This document shows positions 19,725 to 28,376 of a DNA stretch of 64,000 nucleotides, in pieces (position 1 is the stretch's first letter; the number at the start of each line of letters is the position of its first letter). The DNA is taken from NCBI RefSeq assembly GCF_011682045.1, contig NZ_VVIW01000027.1:25606-89605 (forward strand), read 5' to 3'. Position numbers and translations under genes: made by a program. Origin of the DNA: Massilia aquatica. Its GTDB lineage: Bacteria > Pseudomonadota > Gammaproteobacteria > Burkholderiales > Burkholderiaceae_D. The notes beneath the pieces were generated by a model. That model worked only from the letters and a program-made list of their open reading frames with translations. It made no database searches and was not told the DNA's origin.

Positions 19725-20372
19725 CTAGCGCGTCAGGTACAGCACCGTCGCCTCGCTCCCATCACCGCTTCCCACCTGCGTTGCCGTCATGTTCGGCAGG
19801 GTTGAACCCAGATTGGCCAGCACGGCCGGCAGCGCGCTTTCGAGCAGGTCGGCACTGGCCGGATTGACCTCGACCCGGCAGGTCTTGGTACGGCATTCGA
19901 GCACCCTGACCTGCGGTTCGAGTCCGGCATTGGCACGCGCCAGCGCCGCGCGCACCGCCGCTGACGCCTGGCTGCTCCACGCATGGTCCACCTGTTCCGC
20001 GCGAAACATGGTCTCGGCCGGCGCCACCCCCGGCGTTTCGGGCATCACCGGCGTCGCCAACGGCGCGGCCGGCTGCGGCGCGGGCGGCGCGCGCGTGAGC
20101 ATCAAGCGCAGCTCGGCCACTTCACGCCGCAGACCGGCCACTTCCTGGCGCAGCTGCATGACGTCGTTCGGTAACGGTGCCTCTGGCGGCGCCAGCGCCG
20201 GCGCGGCGCGCAGCGGCGGCGCGGGCATTGCCCTGGCAGGCCCGGAAGCGGCGACGGCGGCCACTGGCGGCGCCGCCTGTGCCGGCGCCGCCGCCGGGCT
20301 GTCGCCGCCACCGCAGGCGCCCAGCATGGCCATGACGGCCAGCAGCATGGTTGCGCAAATCATTCGCCTCAT
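19725..20372 (-). CDS. Putative lipoprotein of unknown function
   Basis: 215 residues. The signal peptide MRRMICATMLLAVMAMLGACGG ends with a lipobox (LGAC). Next come an Ala/Pro-rich linker, a short predicted coiled coil (VMQLRQEVAGLRREVAELRLML) and a C-terminal domain of about 100 residues. That domain has two cysteines in VLECRTKTCRVEV, which could form a disulfide. The start at 20372 was chosen because an AGGAGG ribosome-binding site lies four bases upstream. A longer open frame begins at 20570 without such support. I do not recognise the domain. It is convergent with tatC. Confidence 0.75.
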   Translation of the reverse strand: MRRMICATMLLAVMAMLGACGGGDSPAAAPAQAAPPVAAVAASGPARAMPAPPLRAAPALAPPEAPLPNDVMQLRQEVAGLRREVAELRLMLTRAPPAPQPAAPLATPVMPETPGVAPAETMFRAEQVDHAWSSQASAAVRAALARANAGLEPQVRVLECRTKTCRVEVNPASADLLESALPAVLANLGSTLPNMTATQVGSGDGSEATVLYLTR

Positions 20373-20614
20373 GGGTCCTCCTGCGGACGTGTAGTTCTGG
20401 CACGGCAGCCAGGCCGGCCCCGGAAATGCCGCTGCCGATCCATTCAGCCTAGGAGTTGCGGCGCGCGCGCGTATGAGGTGCATCAATCGTCGCGGGCCGG
20501 AATCGGCTGCCTGCGCGCCTTGCGCCAAACAAGCCGCGGGCAAGGCTGCCGGTTTGAAATAGCCTGGCAATTGGTAAGGTAAGATGGCTTGTTTTCATCC
20601 CCGTGTGCGATCCG

Positions 20615-21559
20615 ATGCGTTTAGCCGTTTTGTTTCCGAGTGTTCTTTTTGCCGTGCTGCTGGCGTCTTGCAGCGAGCACAAGGCGGCCACGCCGCCAGC
20701 TGCCGCCGCGCCGCCTGCCAGCGCCAGCGCAGGCAGGGATGCCGCGCCGCCACCCGCTCCGCCCACGCCCGCGCAGCGTGCAGCCGGGGCCGCGTTGCTG
20801 CAGGAGCGCCTGGTGCTGATGCGGGCCATCTTCGGCCAGGCGTACCGGCCGGAGACGTCCCAGGCGACCATCGAGGCTGGCGAACCGGGCCGTTCCGGCA
20901 CGCGCCAGTACGCGCTGGTTCCGATCGCCCACGCGTTTTTGCCGGACGGGGACGCCGTGCTGGTGGGCGTCGGCGGACAAACCGACGAACAAGGCCACGC
21001 GACCGACTTTCTGCTCGACGCCGGCCTGCTCAACGTGTTCATCCTGCGCAAGGTCGATGGCGCCTGGACCGAGCTGCGCCACCATGCCAACGTCAGCGCG
21101 CTGGCGCACCAGCCCGGGATGAACAAGGCGGTGTTCGTCAACCTGGCGCCGGGCAAGCCGGGCCTGGCGATGCTGGCCGGATTCAATTCGCAAGGCGAGG
21201 AGCGCACCCTGCTGTCGCTGTTCGACCTGGGCGCCGACACCCTGCGCGACCTGGCGGGCGAGCCGATCCATATTGCCTCGGGTAACCGCGCCGGCTGCAA
21301 TCCCTCGGGACCGGCCAGCTGTTTCAACATTGCCGGCGGCTGGCACTTCGCGGCGCCGGCCGGCGCGGGGCCTTACAACGACCTGGTATTGACGCTCAAG
21401 GGCGAGCAAGACATCAAACAGCGCCGCAAGACGCCCGGGCCGGACGGGGATGAATACGAGACCGCCGCAACCCGCAAGCTCGGCGGCACGGCGCGCTACG
21501 CCTGGAACGGCAGCGTTTATGCGCTGGCCGAGGGCGCCAACAAGGAACCACAACCATGA
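20615..21559 (+). CDS. Lipoprotein of unknown function, paralogue of the next gene
   Basis: 314 residues with a lipoprotein signal (MRLAVLFPSVLFAVLLASC), then an Ala/Pro-rich linker and a folded domain. The domain includes ERLVLMRAIFG, GLLNVFILRKVDGAWTEL, LAPGKPGLAMLAGF, GGWHFAAPAGAGPYNDLVL and GGTARYAWNGSVYAL. The same segments occur in the same order in the downstream gene, showing an old tandem duplication. The stop overlaps the next start by ATGA. GTG 20603 is a possible alternative start. I do not recognise the family. Secretion to the outer membrane or periplasm is inferred from the lipobox. Confidence 0.8.
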   Translation: MRLAVLFPSVLFAVLLASCSEHKAATPPAAAAPPASASAGRDAAPPPAPPTPAQRAAGAALLQERLVLMRAIFGQAYRPETSQATIEAGEPGRSGTRQYALVPIAHAFLPDGDAVLVGVGGQTDEQGHATDFLLDAGLLNVFILRKVDGAWTELRHHANVSALAHQPGMNKAVFVNLAPGKPGLAMLAGFNSQGEERTLLSLFDLGADTLRDLAGEPIHIASGNRAGCNPSGPASCFNIAGGWHFAAPAGAGPYNDLVLTLKGEQDIKQRRKTPGPDGDEYETAATRKLGGTARYAWNGSVYALAEGANKEPQP

Positions 21560-22509
21560 TGCGCAGAACCATTCCGCTGACCAGCCTGCTCCTGTGCGCG
21601 CTCCTGTGCGCCTGCCGCGAGCAGCGGCCCGCCGCCACCCCTGCCGCGCCGGCGGCGAGCGCTTCCGCTACCGCTACCGCGCCCCCTGTCAGCGAGGCCG
21701 TGCCCGCAGCGCCCGAACTCACGCCGGAACAACGGGAAGCCGAGGCCGCCGGAATGCGCGAGCGGGTCGTGCTGATGCAAGCCATCTTCGGCGGCAAGTT
21801 CAATCCCGTGCACAACGCCGCCACCATGCAGCTGAGCGTGCCGGAAGAGCCTGGCATGCACGTGTACACCATCGAACCGGTGGCGCATACCATCCTGCCC
21901 AATGGCGACGCGGCGCTGGTCGCCAACGCCTTGCACGGCGAGCGCGGACCGGACGACAACCGCGTTCGCACCGAAGGCGGGCTGCTGAACATCTTCATCC
22001 TGCGCAAGACCAATGGCCGCTGGGCGCTGCTCAAGCACCACCCGAATATTGCGCGCATGGGTAGCTGGGAGACCATCGGCAGGGCCAGGTTCATGCAGCT
22101 CGCCCCCGGCAAACCGGGGTTGGCCATGCTGCATGGCTTCGCCATGATGGACTATGCGCAGCGCAAGCTATCTTTGTTCGACCTGACTGCCGATCCGGTC
22201 CGTTCGCTCACCGGCGACGGCATCACCATCTTCTTTTCCACGTCCGGCTGCGTTCCCGAGGAGGAAAACATCTGCTCCGATATCGTGGCCGGCTGGCGCT
22301 TCGCCCTGCCCGCCGCACAAGCCGACTATAACGACCTGGTCCTCACCTTCGTCGGCCAGGACGACGGCAAGAAGGAAGCGCGCCGCAAGGGCCAGGAAGG
22401 CCCGGTACTGGCCTCGGATATCACCAGCCTGAACGGAACGGCGCGCTACGCCTACAACGGCAAGACCTACGTCCTGGTCGAAGGCAAGAATCCGGGCCCG
22501 GAAGAATGA
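21556..22509 (+). CDS. Lipoprotein of unknown function, second tandem copy
   Basis: 317 residues with a lipobox (LLCAC, Cys near residue 19), an Ala/Thr/Pro linker and the same domain as its upstream neighbour. Matching segments are ERVVLMQAIFGG, GLLNIFILRKTNGRWALL, LAPGKPGLAMLHGF, GWRFALPAAQADYNDLVL and NGTARYAYNGKTYVLVEG. It is translationally coupled to the upstream copy (ATGA). A cysteine pair near the centre (SGCVPEEENIC) is shared with the first copy (AGCNPSGPASC), suggesting a structural disulfide. The role is unknown. Confidence 0.8.
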   Translation: MMRRTIPLTSLLLCALLCACREQRPAATPAAPAASASATATAPPVSEAVPAAPELTPEQREAEAAGMRERVVLMQAIFGGKFNPVHNAATMQLSVPEEPGMHVYTIEPVAHTILPNGDAALVANALHGERGPDDNRVRTEGGLLNIFILRKTNGRWALLKHHPNIARMGSWETIGRARFMQLAPGKPGLAMLHGFAMMDYAQRKLSLFDLTADPVRSLTGDGITIFFSTSGCVPEEENICSDIVAGWRFALPAAQADYNDLVLTFVGQDDGKKEARRKGQEGPVLASDITSLNGTARYAYNGKTYVLVEGKNPGPEE

Positions 22510-22510
22510 A

Positions 22511-24244
22511 CTACGGACAGTTGCCGACCACATAGTGCCCGGGCGCGGTCTGCGCCAGGGTCTGGATGTAGAACAGGTTGTCCAGCCCCATGTTCTGGTT
22601 CGACCCGTTGGCCAGCGCAAAGCCGCCGCTGTCATGCGCGCGTCCGGCCTGCACGTGGGCAAAATTGCTTGCCGTGACCGTGGTGCAGGTAAAGCCGCTG
22701 CTGGTGCTGGCGTTCACGCCGGCCGACAGGCCGCTTTCCACCGCGCCCGCCACCGACGAGGCCTGGTAGGTATAGGCGGTCGATGGCGCCAGCCCGGTAT
22801 CGGTGTAAGACGTGCCCGCGAGCGGCGCCGGCGTGACCTTGCTGCCGTTGCGGTAGAGGTTGTAGCCGCTGGCGCCGCTGGCCGCGCTCCATGACAGGGC
22901 GATGCTGCTGGCGCTGGCGACTCCTGCCTTCAGGCCGGCCGGCGGCTGCACGGCCGGCACCGGTCCCACCAGGAACGTGGGCAGGGCGCAGGGCGCCGAG
23001 GTTTGGCCGGTGGTAGCGCTGGTGGCCGTGACCGTGCCGCTGTAGTAGCCGTTGGCCAGCGCGTAGGCGATGCTGAACCCGGCGCCGCTGCCGGCTGCGG
23101 GGTCGTTGACCGGCGTGGCGCCGGAGAGCACCACGCGGTAGCTGCCGATGGCGCCGGCCGCATCCACGCCCGCGCCGCTGATGGTGGCGGCGTTGCCCGA
23201 CACGCTGGCCGCGCAGGCGGTCATCACCGGCGCCGCAATGGCACTCGCGCGCAGGTTGTTCCTGAACCAGAAATCCATCACGAAGGCCGGGTAATTGACC
23301 TTGGTGGCGTCGACGAAGTGCCCGTTCTGCCCGCCGGGTCCGGCCGGCCACGCGTGGCCCATGCCGGTCACCGCGATTTCCGAGGTGCGCAGTTTGCCGT
23401 TGCTGTCGGTGTAGGGCGTGTTGCTGCCGCCGCCAGGCACGGCTACCGTTGCGCCCCTGCCGGACACGCCGCCGTAGGCGATGCGCATGGCCGCCGCGTC
23501 GATCGGTCCGTAGGCGGGCGAGACCGTGTAATCGCTGGTGCCCCAGATCACGCTGGCGATCTGGGTGGCGAACCTGGCTTGCTGGGCGCCGGCCATGGCG
23601 CTGCACTTGTTGGCCGCCGTGCTGGCGTTGAACCCCGACGGCACGCTGCCGATCTGCATGATGGTGGTGCCGGGCGGTGGCCCCGCGTTGATCCCGATGC
23701 CGGCGAACACATCCGGCGCCAGGCAGCCCAGCACCATGGTCTGGCCGCCGCCCGACGACAGGCCGGTCACGTACACCTGGTTCGGATCGACCGCATAGCG
23801 CGCATCGGCCAGGAAACGGCTGACCAGGTTCAGCAGCACGCCATCGTGGCCGCTGGCGCGGTTGTGATTGGTCAGGCTGTAATCCCAGCAATGGCTGCCG
23901 GAGATATTGCCGGTGGCATTCGGGGCCAGGATCACGGCGCCGTACTGGTCGGCCACGCCTTTCCAGTTGAAACCCTTGTCCGATCCCGAATCGATGACGT
24001 CGCCGGCCGCCGTTTGCTGGCAGCCGTGCAGCACCATCACCAGGGCGCGCTTGCCGCCCAGCACGGGCTGGGTGGCGGGCCAGTAAAAGTAACCGCTCAG
24101 GTTGCCGCCGTTGACGCTGTCCGCGCCCCAGGTCTGGTTGCCGCTCCAGGCGCCGGGGCCGGCCTGGACCTGCGCCAGCGCGCACACTGGCAGGCACAAC
24201 AGTAAGGAAGCCGCGCGGCGGCCGAGAGAGTGCTTGATGTCCAT
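22511..24244 (-). CDS. Secreted PHB-depolymerase-like esterase with fibronectin III domain
   Basis: 577 residues with a signal peptide (cleavage near ALAQV, about residue 24). The catalytic domain spans about residues 50-330. The nucleophile elbow GLSSGG places Ser163 as the catalytic serine. The oxyanion motif VLHGCQQ and the late GMGHAWPAG histidine motif match the extracellular polyhydroxybutyrate depolymerase/feruloyl esterase family (Esterase_PHB). A fibronectin type III domain follows (PPAGLKAGVASASSIALSWSAAS), then a C-terminal segment of about 55 residues that may bind polymer. Whether the substrate is PHB or another polyester cannot be told from sequence. Confidence 0.85.
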   Translation of the reverse strand: MDIKHSLGRRAASLLLCLPVCALAQVQAGPGAWSGNQTWGADSVNGGNLSGYFYWPATQPVLGGKRALVMVLHGCQQTAAGDVIDSGSDKGFNWKGVADQYGAVILAPNATGNISGSHCWDYSLTNHNRASGHDGVLLNLVSRFLADARYAVDPNQVYVTGLSSGGGQTMVLGCLAPDVFAGIGINAGPPPGTTIMQIGSVPSGFNASTAANKCSAMAGAQQARFATQIASVIWGTSDYTVSPAYGPIDAAAMRIAYGGVSGRGATVAVPGGGSNTPYTDSNGKLRTSEIAVTGMGHAWPAGPGGQNGHFVDATKVNYPAFVMDFWFRNNLRASAIAAPVMTACAASVSGNAATISGAGVDAAGAIGSYRVVLSGATPVNDPAAGSGAGFSIAYALANGYYSGTVTATSATTGQTSAPCALPTFLVGPVPAVQPPAGLKAGVASASSIALSWSAASGASGYNLYRNGSKVTPAPLAGTSYTDTGLAPSTAYTYQASSVAGAVESGLSAGVNASTSSGFTCTTVTASNFAHVQAGRAHDSGGFALANGSNQNMGLDNLFYIQTLAQTAPGHYVVGNCP

Positions 24245-24550
24245 GATGTCTCCATTCTTCTATATTGAAAATACGGGAAGGCTGCGGGTGCTTGCAGGGA
24301 AGAGCTCGGTGGGGGCGTCAGGGATACCGCGCTGGGCGGCCGGCCTTCGGGACGGTTCACGGGAAGTAACAGCTGGAAATAATTCTACCGGAGGCGACCG
24401 TAAAGATCGCGGACCGGACGGAGCGTGCTTGCACGCTGCTTGTGCGTCATTGCACAGGGGCGGCCAGCGGCGGCGCGCGATGTGAGGCACAATGACAAGC
24501 CGCGCAGCCGTCGCTGCGCTGATTGGTCGATTGATTGATTGGGAGTGATT
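24245..24550. other. Divergent intergenic region
   Basis: 306 bp between the minus-strand esterase and a plus-strand membrane protein. A GGAG ribosome-binding site serves the esterase, and a TATAG-like element lies just upstream of it on the minus strand. The rest shows no gene or strong repeat beyond a short run of GATT units before the plus-strand start. Confidence 0.4.
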
Positions 24551-25036
24551 GTGTCGGTACTTGCCGCAGGTCTGTTTGGTGCCTTTGCCGCCTGGTTTGC
24601 CGTGCGCTGGATCGGTGCGCGCCTGCGCATCGGCGCCGGCGACGGCAGCCTTGTTTTCGCGCCTTTCCTGGAGCGGCTCGGCATCCTGCAATTGCTGGGG
24701 GTGGCCGTGCTGGCCTGGGTGGCACTGTCGCGCGAGCACGACAGTTACACGGGGCTGGTCGCGCTGGCGCTGCTGCTGGCCATCGGCGGTATCTACTGCC
24801 TGTGCGAAGGCATCATGACGCGCGGTAAGGTGGACGATGGCGGCATTATCTTCATCACGCCTTGGGGCGGCAGGCGTAACGAAGCCTGGCATGACCTGCG
24901 CAGCGTGCACTACCGTTCGTACTGCGGCATGTACGTGCTCACATTTCGCAGCGGCAGCGTGATCCGGCTGTCGGTCCTGCTCAGCGGACACGGCGCCGTG
25001 CTGCAACACCTGCGCGCGCGGGGCCACCGTGTCTGA
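24551..25036 (+). CDS. Small inner-membrane protein of unknown function
   Basis: 161 residues with an N-terminal hydrophobic helix (SVLAAGLFGAFAAWFAV), a central pair of helices (about residues 40-85) and a C-terminal soluble part (GIIFITPWGGRRNEAWHDLRSV). That part resembles short bacterial PH-like domains found at membranes. GTG 24551 was preferred to TTG 24539 because a GGGAG sequence sits at the right distance. It overlaps the next gene by eight bases. The family assignment is weak. Confidence 0.65.
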   Translation: MSVLAAGLFGAFAAWFAVRWIGARLRIGAGDGSLVFAPFLERLGILQLLGVAVLAWVALSREHDSYTGLVALALLLAIGGIYCLCEGIMTRGKVDDGGIIFITPWGGRRNEAWHDLRSVHYRSYCGMYVLTFRSGSVIRLSVLLSGHGAVLQHLRARGHRV

Positions 25037-25592
25037 ACTGGCCCACCTGCGCCTGATGGCCGGCTACAACAGCTGGATGAACCAGAAACTGTATGACGCC
25101 GCCGCCACGCTGTCCAGGGATGAACTGGCGGCCGATCGCGGCGCTTTTTTCGGCTCGCTGCTCGGCACGCTCAACCACCTGGTCGCCGGCGACACCATCT
25201 GGCTGCGCCGTTTCGCCACCCATCCGGCGCGCTTTGGCGCGCTCGATCCGGTGCTGGCGCTGCCGGCACCAGGCGGGCTGGACGCCATCCACAGCACCGA
25301 CCTGGCCGTGCTGGGCGCGCACCGGCGCCTGCTCGACCAGTTGATCGTCAGCTGGACCGCGCAGCTGGCCGAGGCCGACCTCGGGCATGTGCTGCATTAC
25401 GCCAATACCAAGGGAATTCGCTCGCAAAAGCGCTTCGGCGACCTGCTGCTGCACTTTTTCAATCACCAGACCCATCACCGCGGGCAAGCGAGCACCTTGC
25501 TGTCGCAGGCGGGCGTGGATCTGGGCGTGACCGATTTGCTGATGCTTATCGAGAACGTGGCCGATCATGGCGCGCCACCTGCGCCGCCCTGA
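25029..25592 (+). CDS. DinB family protein
   Basis: 187 residues of the DinB/YfiT four-helix metal-binding fold. Likely metal ligands are the three histidines in LLGTLNHLVAGD and FFNHQTHHRGQ. DinB proteins are putative thiol-dependent transferases or damage-inducible enzymes and usually have no assigned substrate. The start is GTG 25029, overlapping the previous stop. The last 47 bases overlap convergently with the end of the minus-strand lipoprotein gene. Confidence 0.85.
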   Translation: MSELAHLRLMAGYNSWMNQKLYDAAATLSRDELAADRGAFFGSLLGTLNHLVAGDTIWLRRFATHPARFGALDPVLALPAPGGLDAIHSTDLAVLGAHRRLLDQLIVSWTAQLAEADLGHVLHYANTKGIRSQKRFGDLLLHFFNHQTHHRGQASTLLSQAGVDLGVTDLLMLIENVADHGAPPAPP

Positions 25593-26199
25593 GCCCGGCG
25601 CCGTCGGCCAGTGGCGCGTGGCGCCTGAGCGAGCGCACCACCTGGTTATATGAATCGACCATGGCGGCGGCCACCGCCTTGCCCTGCGGCGTGCGGGTGT
25701 AGCCGTCGGCCGCCGCGAAGCCGCCATTGAAAAAGCCGCCCGCCGCGCCGAAACGCCAGTGGCTGGCGCTGCCCTGCGCCACGGCCACCTGCGCGCCGGA
25801 GCGGGTGTCGGTCAAGGTGAGCAGGGTGGACGGCTGCAGGGCGATATCGTGCAGCGAACCGAGGCGCCCGACGGCGCCATCGTGGGCGAAGCTGAGCGAT
25901 GGCGTGGCGGTGTAGTCGGATGGAGCGAGTATGCGCCCGCTGTGCGCCGACGTGGCCTCGGCCAGGGTGAAGCAGTTCGAGGCGCGCACCATCAGGCGCA
26001 GCAGCGGCACGGTGCCGGACAGGTCGGCATCCGTGCCGAAGCGCAGCGTTCCCAGCGCGCGCGGGCAATGCTCGAGCTGGCTGTTAGGCGGTTTGATGCC
26101 GGCCGGCGGCGCGGCTGGCGGTGGCGGCCGGCTGGCGCAGCCGGCCAGGGCCATTGCTGTCAGGGCGATGAGCAGGGCGGGGTTTGGGCCTGGCGTCAT
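25546..26199 (-). CDS. Putative lipoprotein, weakly CsgG-like
   Basis: 217 residues with a lipoprotein signal peptide (ALTAMALAGC, Cys near residue 21). AAGGAGA lies four bases before ATG 26199, so the longer frame from 26265 is rejected. The body has LRLMVRASNCFTLAEA, RILAPSDYTATPSLSFA and QGKAVAAAMVDSYNQVV. The pattern loosely recalls CsgG/HfaB-type outer-membrane lipoproteins, but I would not assign it firmly. Its 3' end overlaps the convergent DinB gene by 47 bp. Confidence 0.65.
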   Translation of the reverse strand: MTPGPNPALLIALTAMALAGCASRPPPPAAPPAGIKPPNSQLEHCPRALGTLRFGTDADLSGTVPLLRLMVRASNCFTLAEATSAHSGRILAPSDYTATPSLSFAHDGAVGRLGSLHDIALQPSTLLTLTDTRSGAQVAVAQGSASHWRFGAAGGFFNGGFAAADGYTRTPQGKAVAAAMVDSYNQVVRSLRRHAPLADGAGLRAAQVARHDRPRSR

Positions 26200-26413
26200 G
26201 GCGTCTCCTTTGCGTGAAGTTGAACAGAATTTCACACATTGTAACGAGGCAATAAGGCAAGTCACTTGCCTCTAGTCAACATCAAGGAAGCCGGCGCGAA
26301 ATACCACAGTCATTGTTGGCAGGGCAGTCCGTCACGCGATGGAACGGGATGGGCAGGTCGGTTGTCAACGCTTGCAGAGAGCCGCATACTAAAATGAGCA
26401 TGAGGTGACGACA

Positions 26414-26701
26414 ATGTCCACGACGCTGAGATTGTCGGATGAACTGATCGACATGGCCAAGCCACATGCGGCTGCCGGGCATCGCTCGGTGCCAAAGCAA
26501 ATTGCGTATTGGGCACGCCTTGGCAAGGCTGTCGAAGACAATCCCGATTTGCCGTTGCAGTTCATGAAAGATACCCTGCTGTCTGCTCAGGAGGCAGAAG
26601 CGGGACTGCTTGCGCCCTATCAGTTTGGGGCATGGCCGTGTTGGCGGTCCTTGATGTGTCGGAACTCCGACATTGTCAGGCGCAGTGGCGCGCGTGCCTG
26701 A
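26414..26701 (+). CDS. ParD-like antitoxin, apparently without toxin
   Basis: 95 residues. The first 75 (MSTTLRLSDELIDMAKPHAAAGHRSVPKQIAYWARLGKAVEDNP...) match the ParD-like antitoxin family, a ribbon-helix-helix DNA-binding type. Relatives end near LxPYQFG. Here the frame runs on for 22 unrelated residues (AWPCWRSLMCR...), suggesting loss of the natural stop or a small indel. No toxin gene follows. Instead a MITE-like palindromic element begins 58 bp downstream. It may be an orphan or a decaying remnant. Confidence 0.65.
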   Translation: MSTTLRLSDELIDMAKPHAAAGHRSVPKQIAYWARLGKAVEDNPDLPLQFMKDTLLSAQEAEAGLLAPYQFGAWPCWRSLMCRNSDIVRRSGARA

Positions 26702-27028
26702 GCGATCGCTTCGAAACGACGAAAATTGCGCTCTCGCTACGATCCAGCAAGACAGACCCTAGGAGCCTGCGCGGCAGAAGCTCGTCGGCCGAAACCGATG
26801 GAGAAAAGTCCCACTTGCCGCCCATTTCTCGGCCTGTAGCTAGGCTACAGACCTCAAAAGTGGGTGTGAATTGGGTTCTTTTCCCATTCGTTTCATCTCG
26901 ACTCCTTCTGCCGCGCAGGCTCCTAGTGGCAGTCGCCCGCGGGATTGACGAAGGTAGTCATTTGTACCATTCTGTTGAGCAGCCGATGGCCCTTGCCTCA
27001 GCCCGACCGGACCAACCCGAAGGAACCT
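26702..27028. other. Gene-free region with MITE-like element
   Basis: 327 bp between the ParD-like gene and a secreted-protein gene. It contains the 168-bp inverted-repeat element described separately. Upstream of the element is a short open stretch starting MAVLAVLDVSELRHC in another frame, which could be debris of a lost gene. No intact gene is supported. Confidence 0.5.
26759..26926. mobile_element. MITE-like element with perfect 22-bp terminal inverted repeats
   Basis: The 22 bases at 26759-26780 are the exact reverse complement of those at 26905-26926. They start CTAGGAGCCTGC on both strands. The interior has a 7-bp hairpin (CTGTAGC at 26834-26840 and GCTACAG at 26844-26850) and imperfectly inverted AAAAGT/ACTT-type sequences on each side. 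No open frame could encode a transposase. The termini are flanked by CC and TGG, so no target-site duplication is evident. It is best read as a non-autonomous element or a large cruciform. Confidence 0.6.
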
Positions 27029-27565
27029 ATGAAACACATACCGTCGCTAGCGCTGTTTGGTGTTGTCTCGCTCCATTCCCCGCTAAGCGCGTCGGCCGAG
27101 GCGCCGAAACATCACCGCGCCGTGCAGCCGCCTGGGCTGTACCAGGTCGATTGGGAGGGGCGGGCCGAGATCATCCAGGAGAAGGGCGCGCCAGGTGTCA
27201 TCGAAGGCAAGATCGATGGCGCCAGCGGCGATGCATCGAACCGCTTGCGTTCCGGCGCAGCAACGCGTGATTTCGCGGAAAAAGGCAAGAAGCCGCATAC
27301 CCAGTGCCTGCAGGCCGGCACCCCAGCCGCCCAGGCGGCGAGCAAGGCATCCTGTCCCGACCATACCGTCAAGACCGTCGATCCGGATACCTTGTCCTAC
27401 GTGTCGAATTGCCCGACCATCCAGATGACCCGCACGGTCAAGCGGATCGACGACAAGACATGGGCAATCGACACCACCATGAAGTTCAAGGGCAATATGC
27501 CGACGCAATTTGCCTCGCCGGCGGTGCGCGAGCGCTGGACGCGGGTGTCGGACGTCTGCAAATAG
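27029..27565 (+). CDS. Secreted protein of unknown function
   Basis: 178 residues. An N-terminal signal-like segment (MKHIPSLALFGVVSLHSPLSASA) is followed by a domain starting PGLYQVDWEGRAEII. It has cysteines in CLQAG, SCPDH, SNCPT and the last residues DVCK. The layout (opening aromatic motif, scattered cysteines, short secreted protein) is reminiscent of DUF3617-type proteins but not convincing. ATG 27029 follows a GAAGGAACC ribosome-binding site. A longer in-frame extension to 26945 would run back to the MITE-like element and is not supported. Confidence 0.6.
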   Translation: MKHIPSLALFGVVSLHSPLSASAEAPKHHRAVQPPGLYQVDWEGRAEIIQEKGAPGVIEGKIDGASGDASNRLRSGAATRDFAEKGKKPHTQCLQAGTPAAQAASKASCPDHTVKTVDPDTLSYVSNCPTIQMTRTVKRIDDKTWAIDTTMKFKGNMPTQFASPAVRERWTRVSDVCK

Positions 27566-27577
27566 CGGCGGGATGGC

Positions 27578-28366
27578 TTACCTGGCCTTGAGCGCGGCGC
27601 GCGGCGCCGCCTCGCCGGCCAGGCTTGCCCCGTACAGTGGACTATCCGAAATCGTGTTGTGCCCCGTGTCCGGCACATTGATATAGTGCGCCACGCCGGG
27701 TTTGAAGCGCGTCATCAGCAGTTCGGAACTGGCGCGCGGGATCATCTCGTCGTTGCCGGCGACGATGATGGTGGTCGGGGCATTGACCATGGCGGCGTAC
27801 ACGCCCGACTCGAACTTGTCCCTCAACAGCAAGGTCACCGGAAACCACGGAAACTGCATCTCGGCGATGCCGACGATGCTGTCGTAGGGCGTCACCAGCA
27901 CCAGCCGCTGCACCGGGCGCACGCTGGCTACATGCACCGCCACGCCGCTGCCCAGGCTGCGCCCGATCACGGTCACCTGCGGATGGCTCGCCTGCACCAT
28001 GTCGAACAGGGCCAGCGCATCGGCGAACAGCGCCGCTTCGCTCGGTTTGCCAGTGCTGGCGCCGTAACCGCGGTAATGCAGCAGATACAGCGCCTGCCCC
28101 GGAAAAGTCTCGCCCAGGAACGGCAGGCTGGCCGACACGTCCTCGGCGTTCCCGCCCAGGTAGATCACGGCGCGCGGTCCACTCTCGGGCCGCGCCGACA
28201 CCTCCAGCACGGCGCCGTTCACGGGCAGCTTGACGACCGATTCGGGCAGGCCGAAACGGCGCGGCTGCGGGAAGTAGATCAAGGAGCGCTGCGCGAGGAA
28301 CAGGCCGACGCAGGCGACGACATACAACGCAAGCGCCGCAAGAATCACACCAATTACCATGCGCAT
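27578..28366 (-). CDS. Membrane-anchored alpha/beta hydrolase
   Basis: 262 residues with one N-terminal membrane anchor (VIGVILAALALYVVACVGLFL) and an alpha/beta hydrolase domain of the BEM46/YfhR/ABHD13 type. It has the oxyanion motif LGGNAED, nucleophile elbow GRSLGSGV (Ser at about residue 136), acid in IVAGNDEMIP and histidine in DTGHN. The substrate is unknown. The gene lies 10 bp downstream of the DUF885 gene start region, divergent in role but convergent in no obvious operon. Confidence 0.85.
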   Translation of the reverse strand: MRMVIGVILAALALYVVACVGLFLAQRSLIYFPQPRRFGLPESVVKLPVNGAVLEVSARPESGPRAVIYLGGNAEDVSASLPFLGETFPGQALYLLHYRGYGASTGKPSEAALFADALALFDMVQASHPQVTVIGRSLGSGVAVHVASVRPVQRLVLVTPYDSIVGIAEMQFPWFPVTLLLRDKFESGVYAAMVNAPTTIIVAGNDEMIPRASSELLMTRFKPGVAHYINVPDTGHNTISDSPLYGASLAGEAAPRAALKAR

Positions 28367-28376
28367 CGCGCTCTCC

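Noticed and set aside
26509..27270. 253-codon open frame spanning the MITE-like element
   Set aside because: It crosses the perfect inverted repeats and overlaps both neighbours. The start MAVLAVLD near 26632 might be debris of a lost gene, but no intact product is supported.
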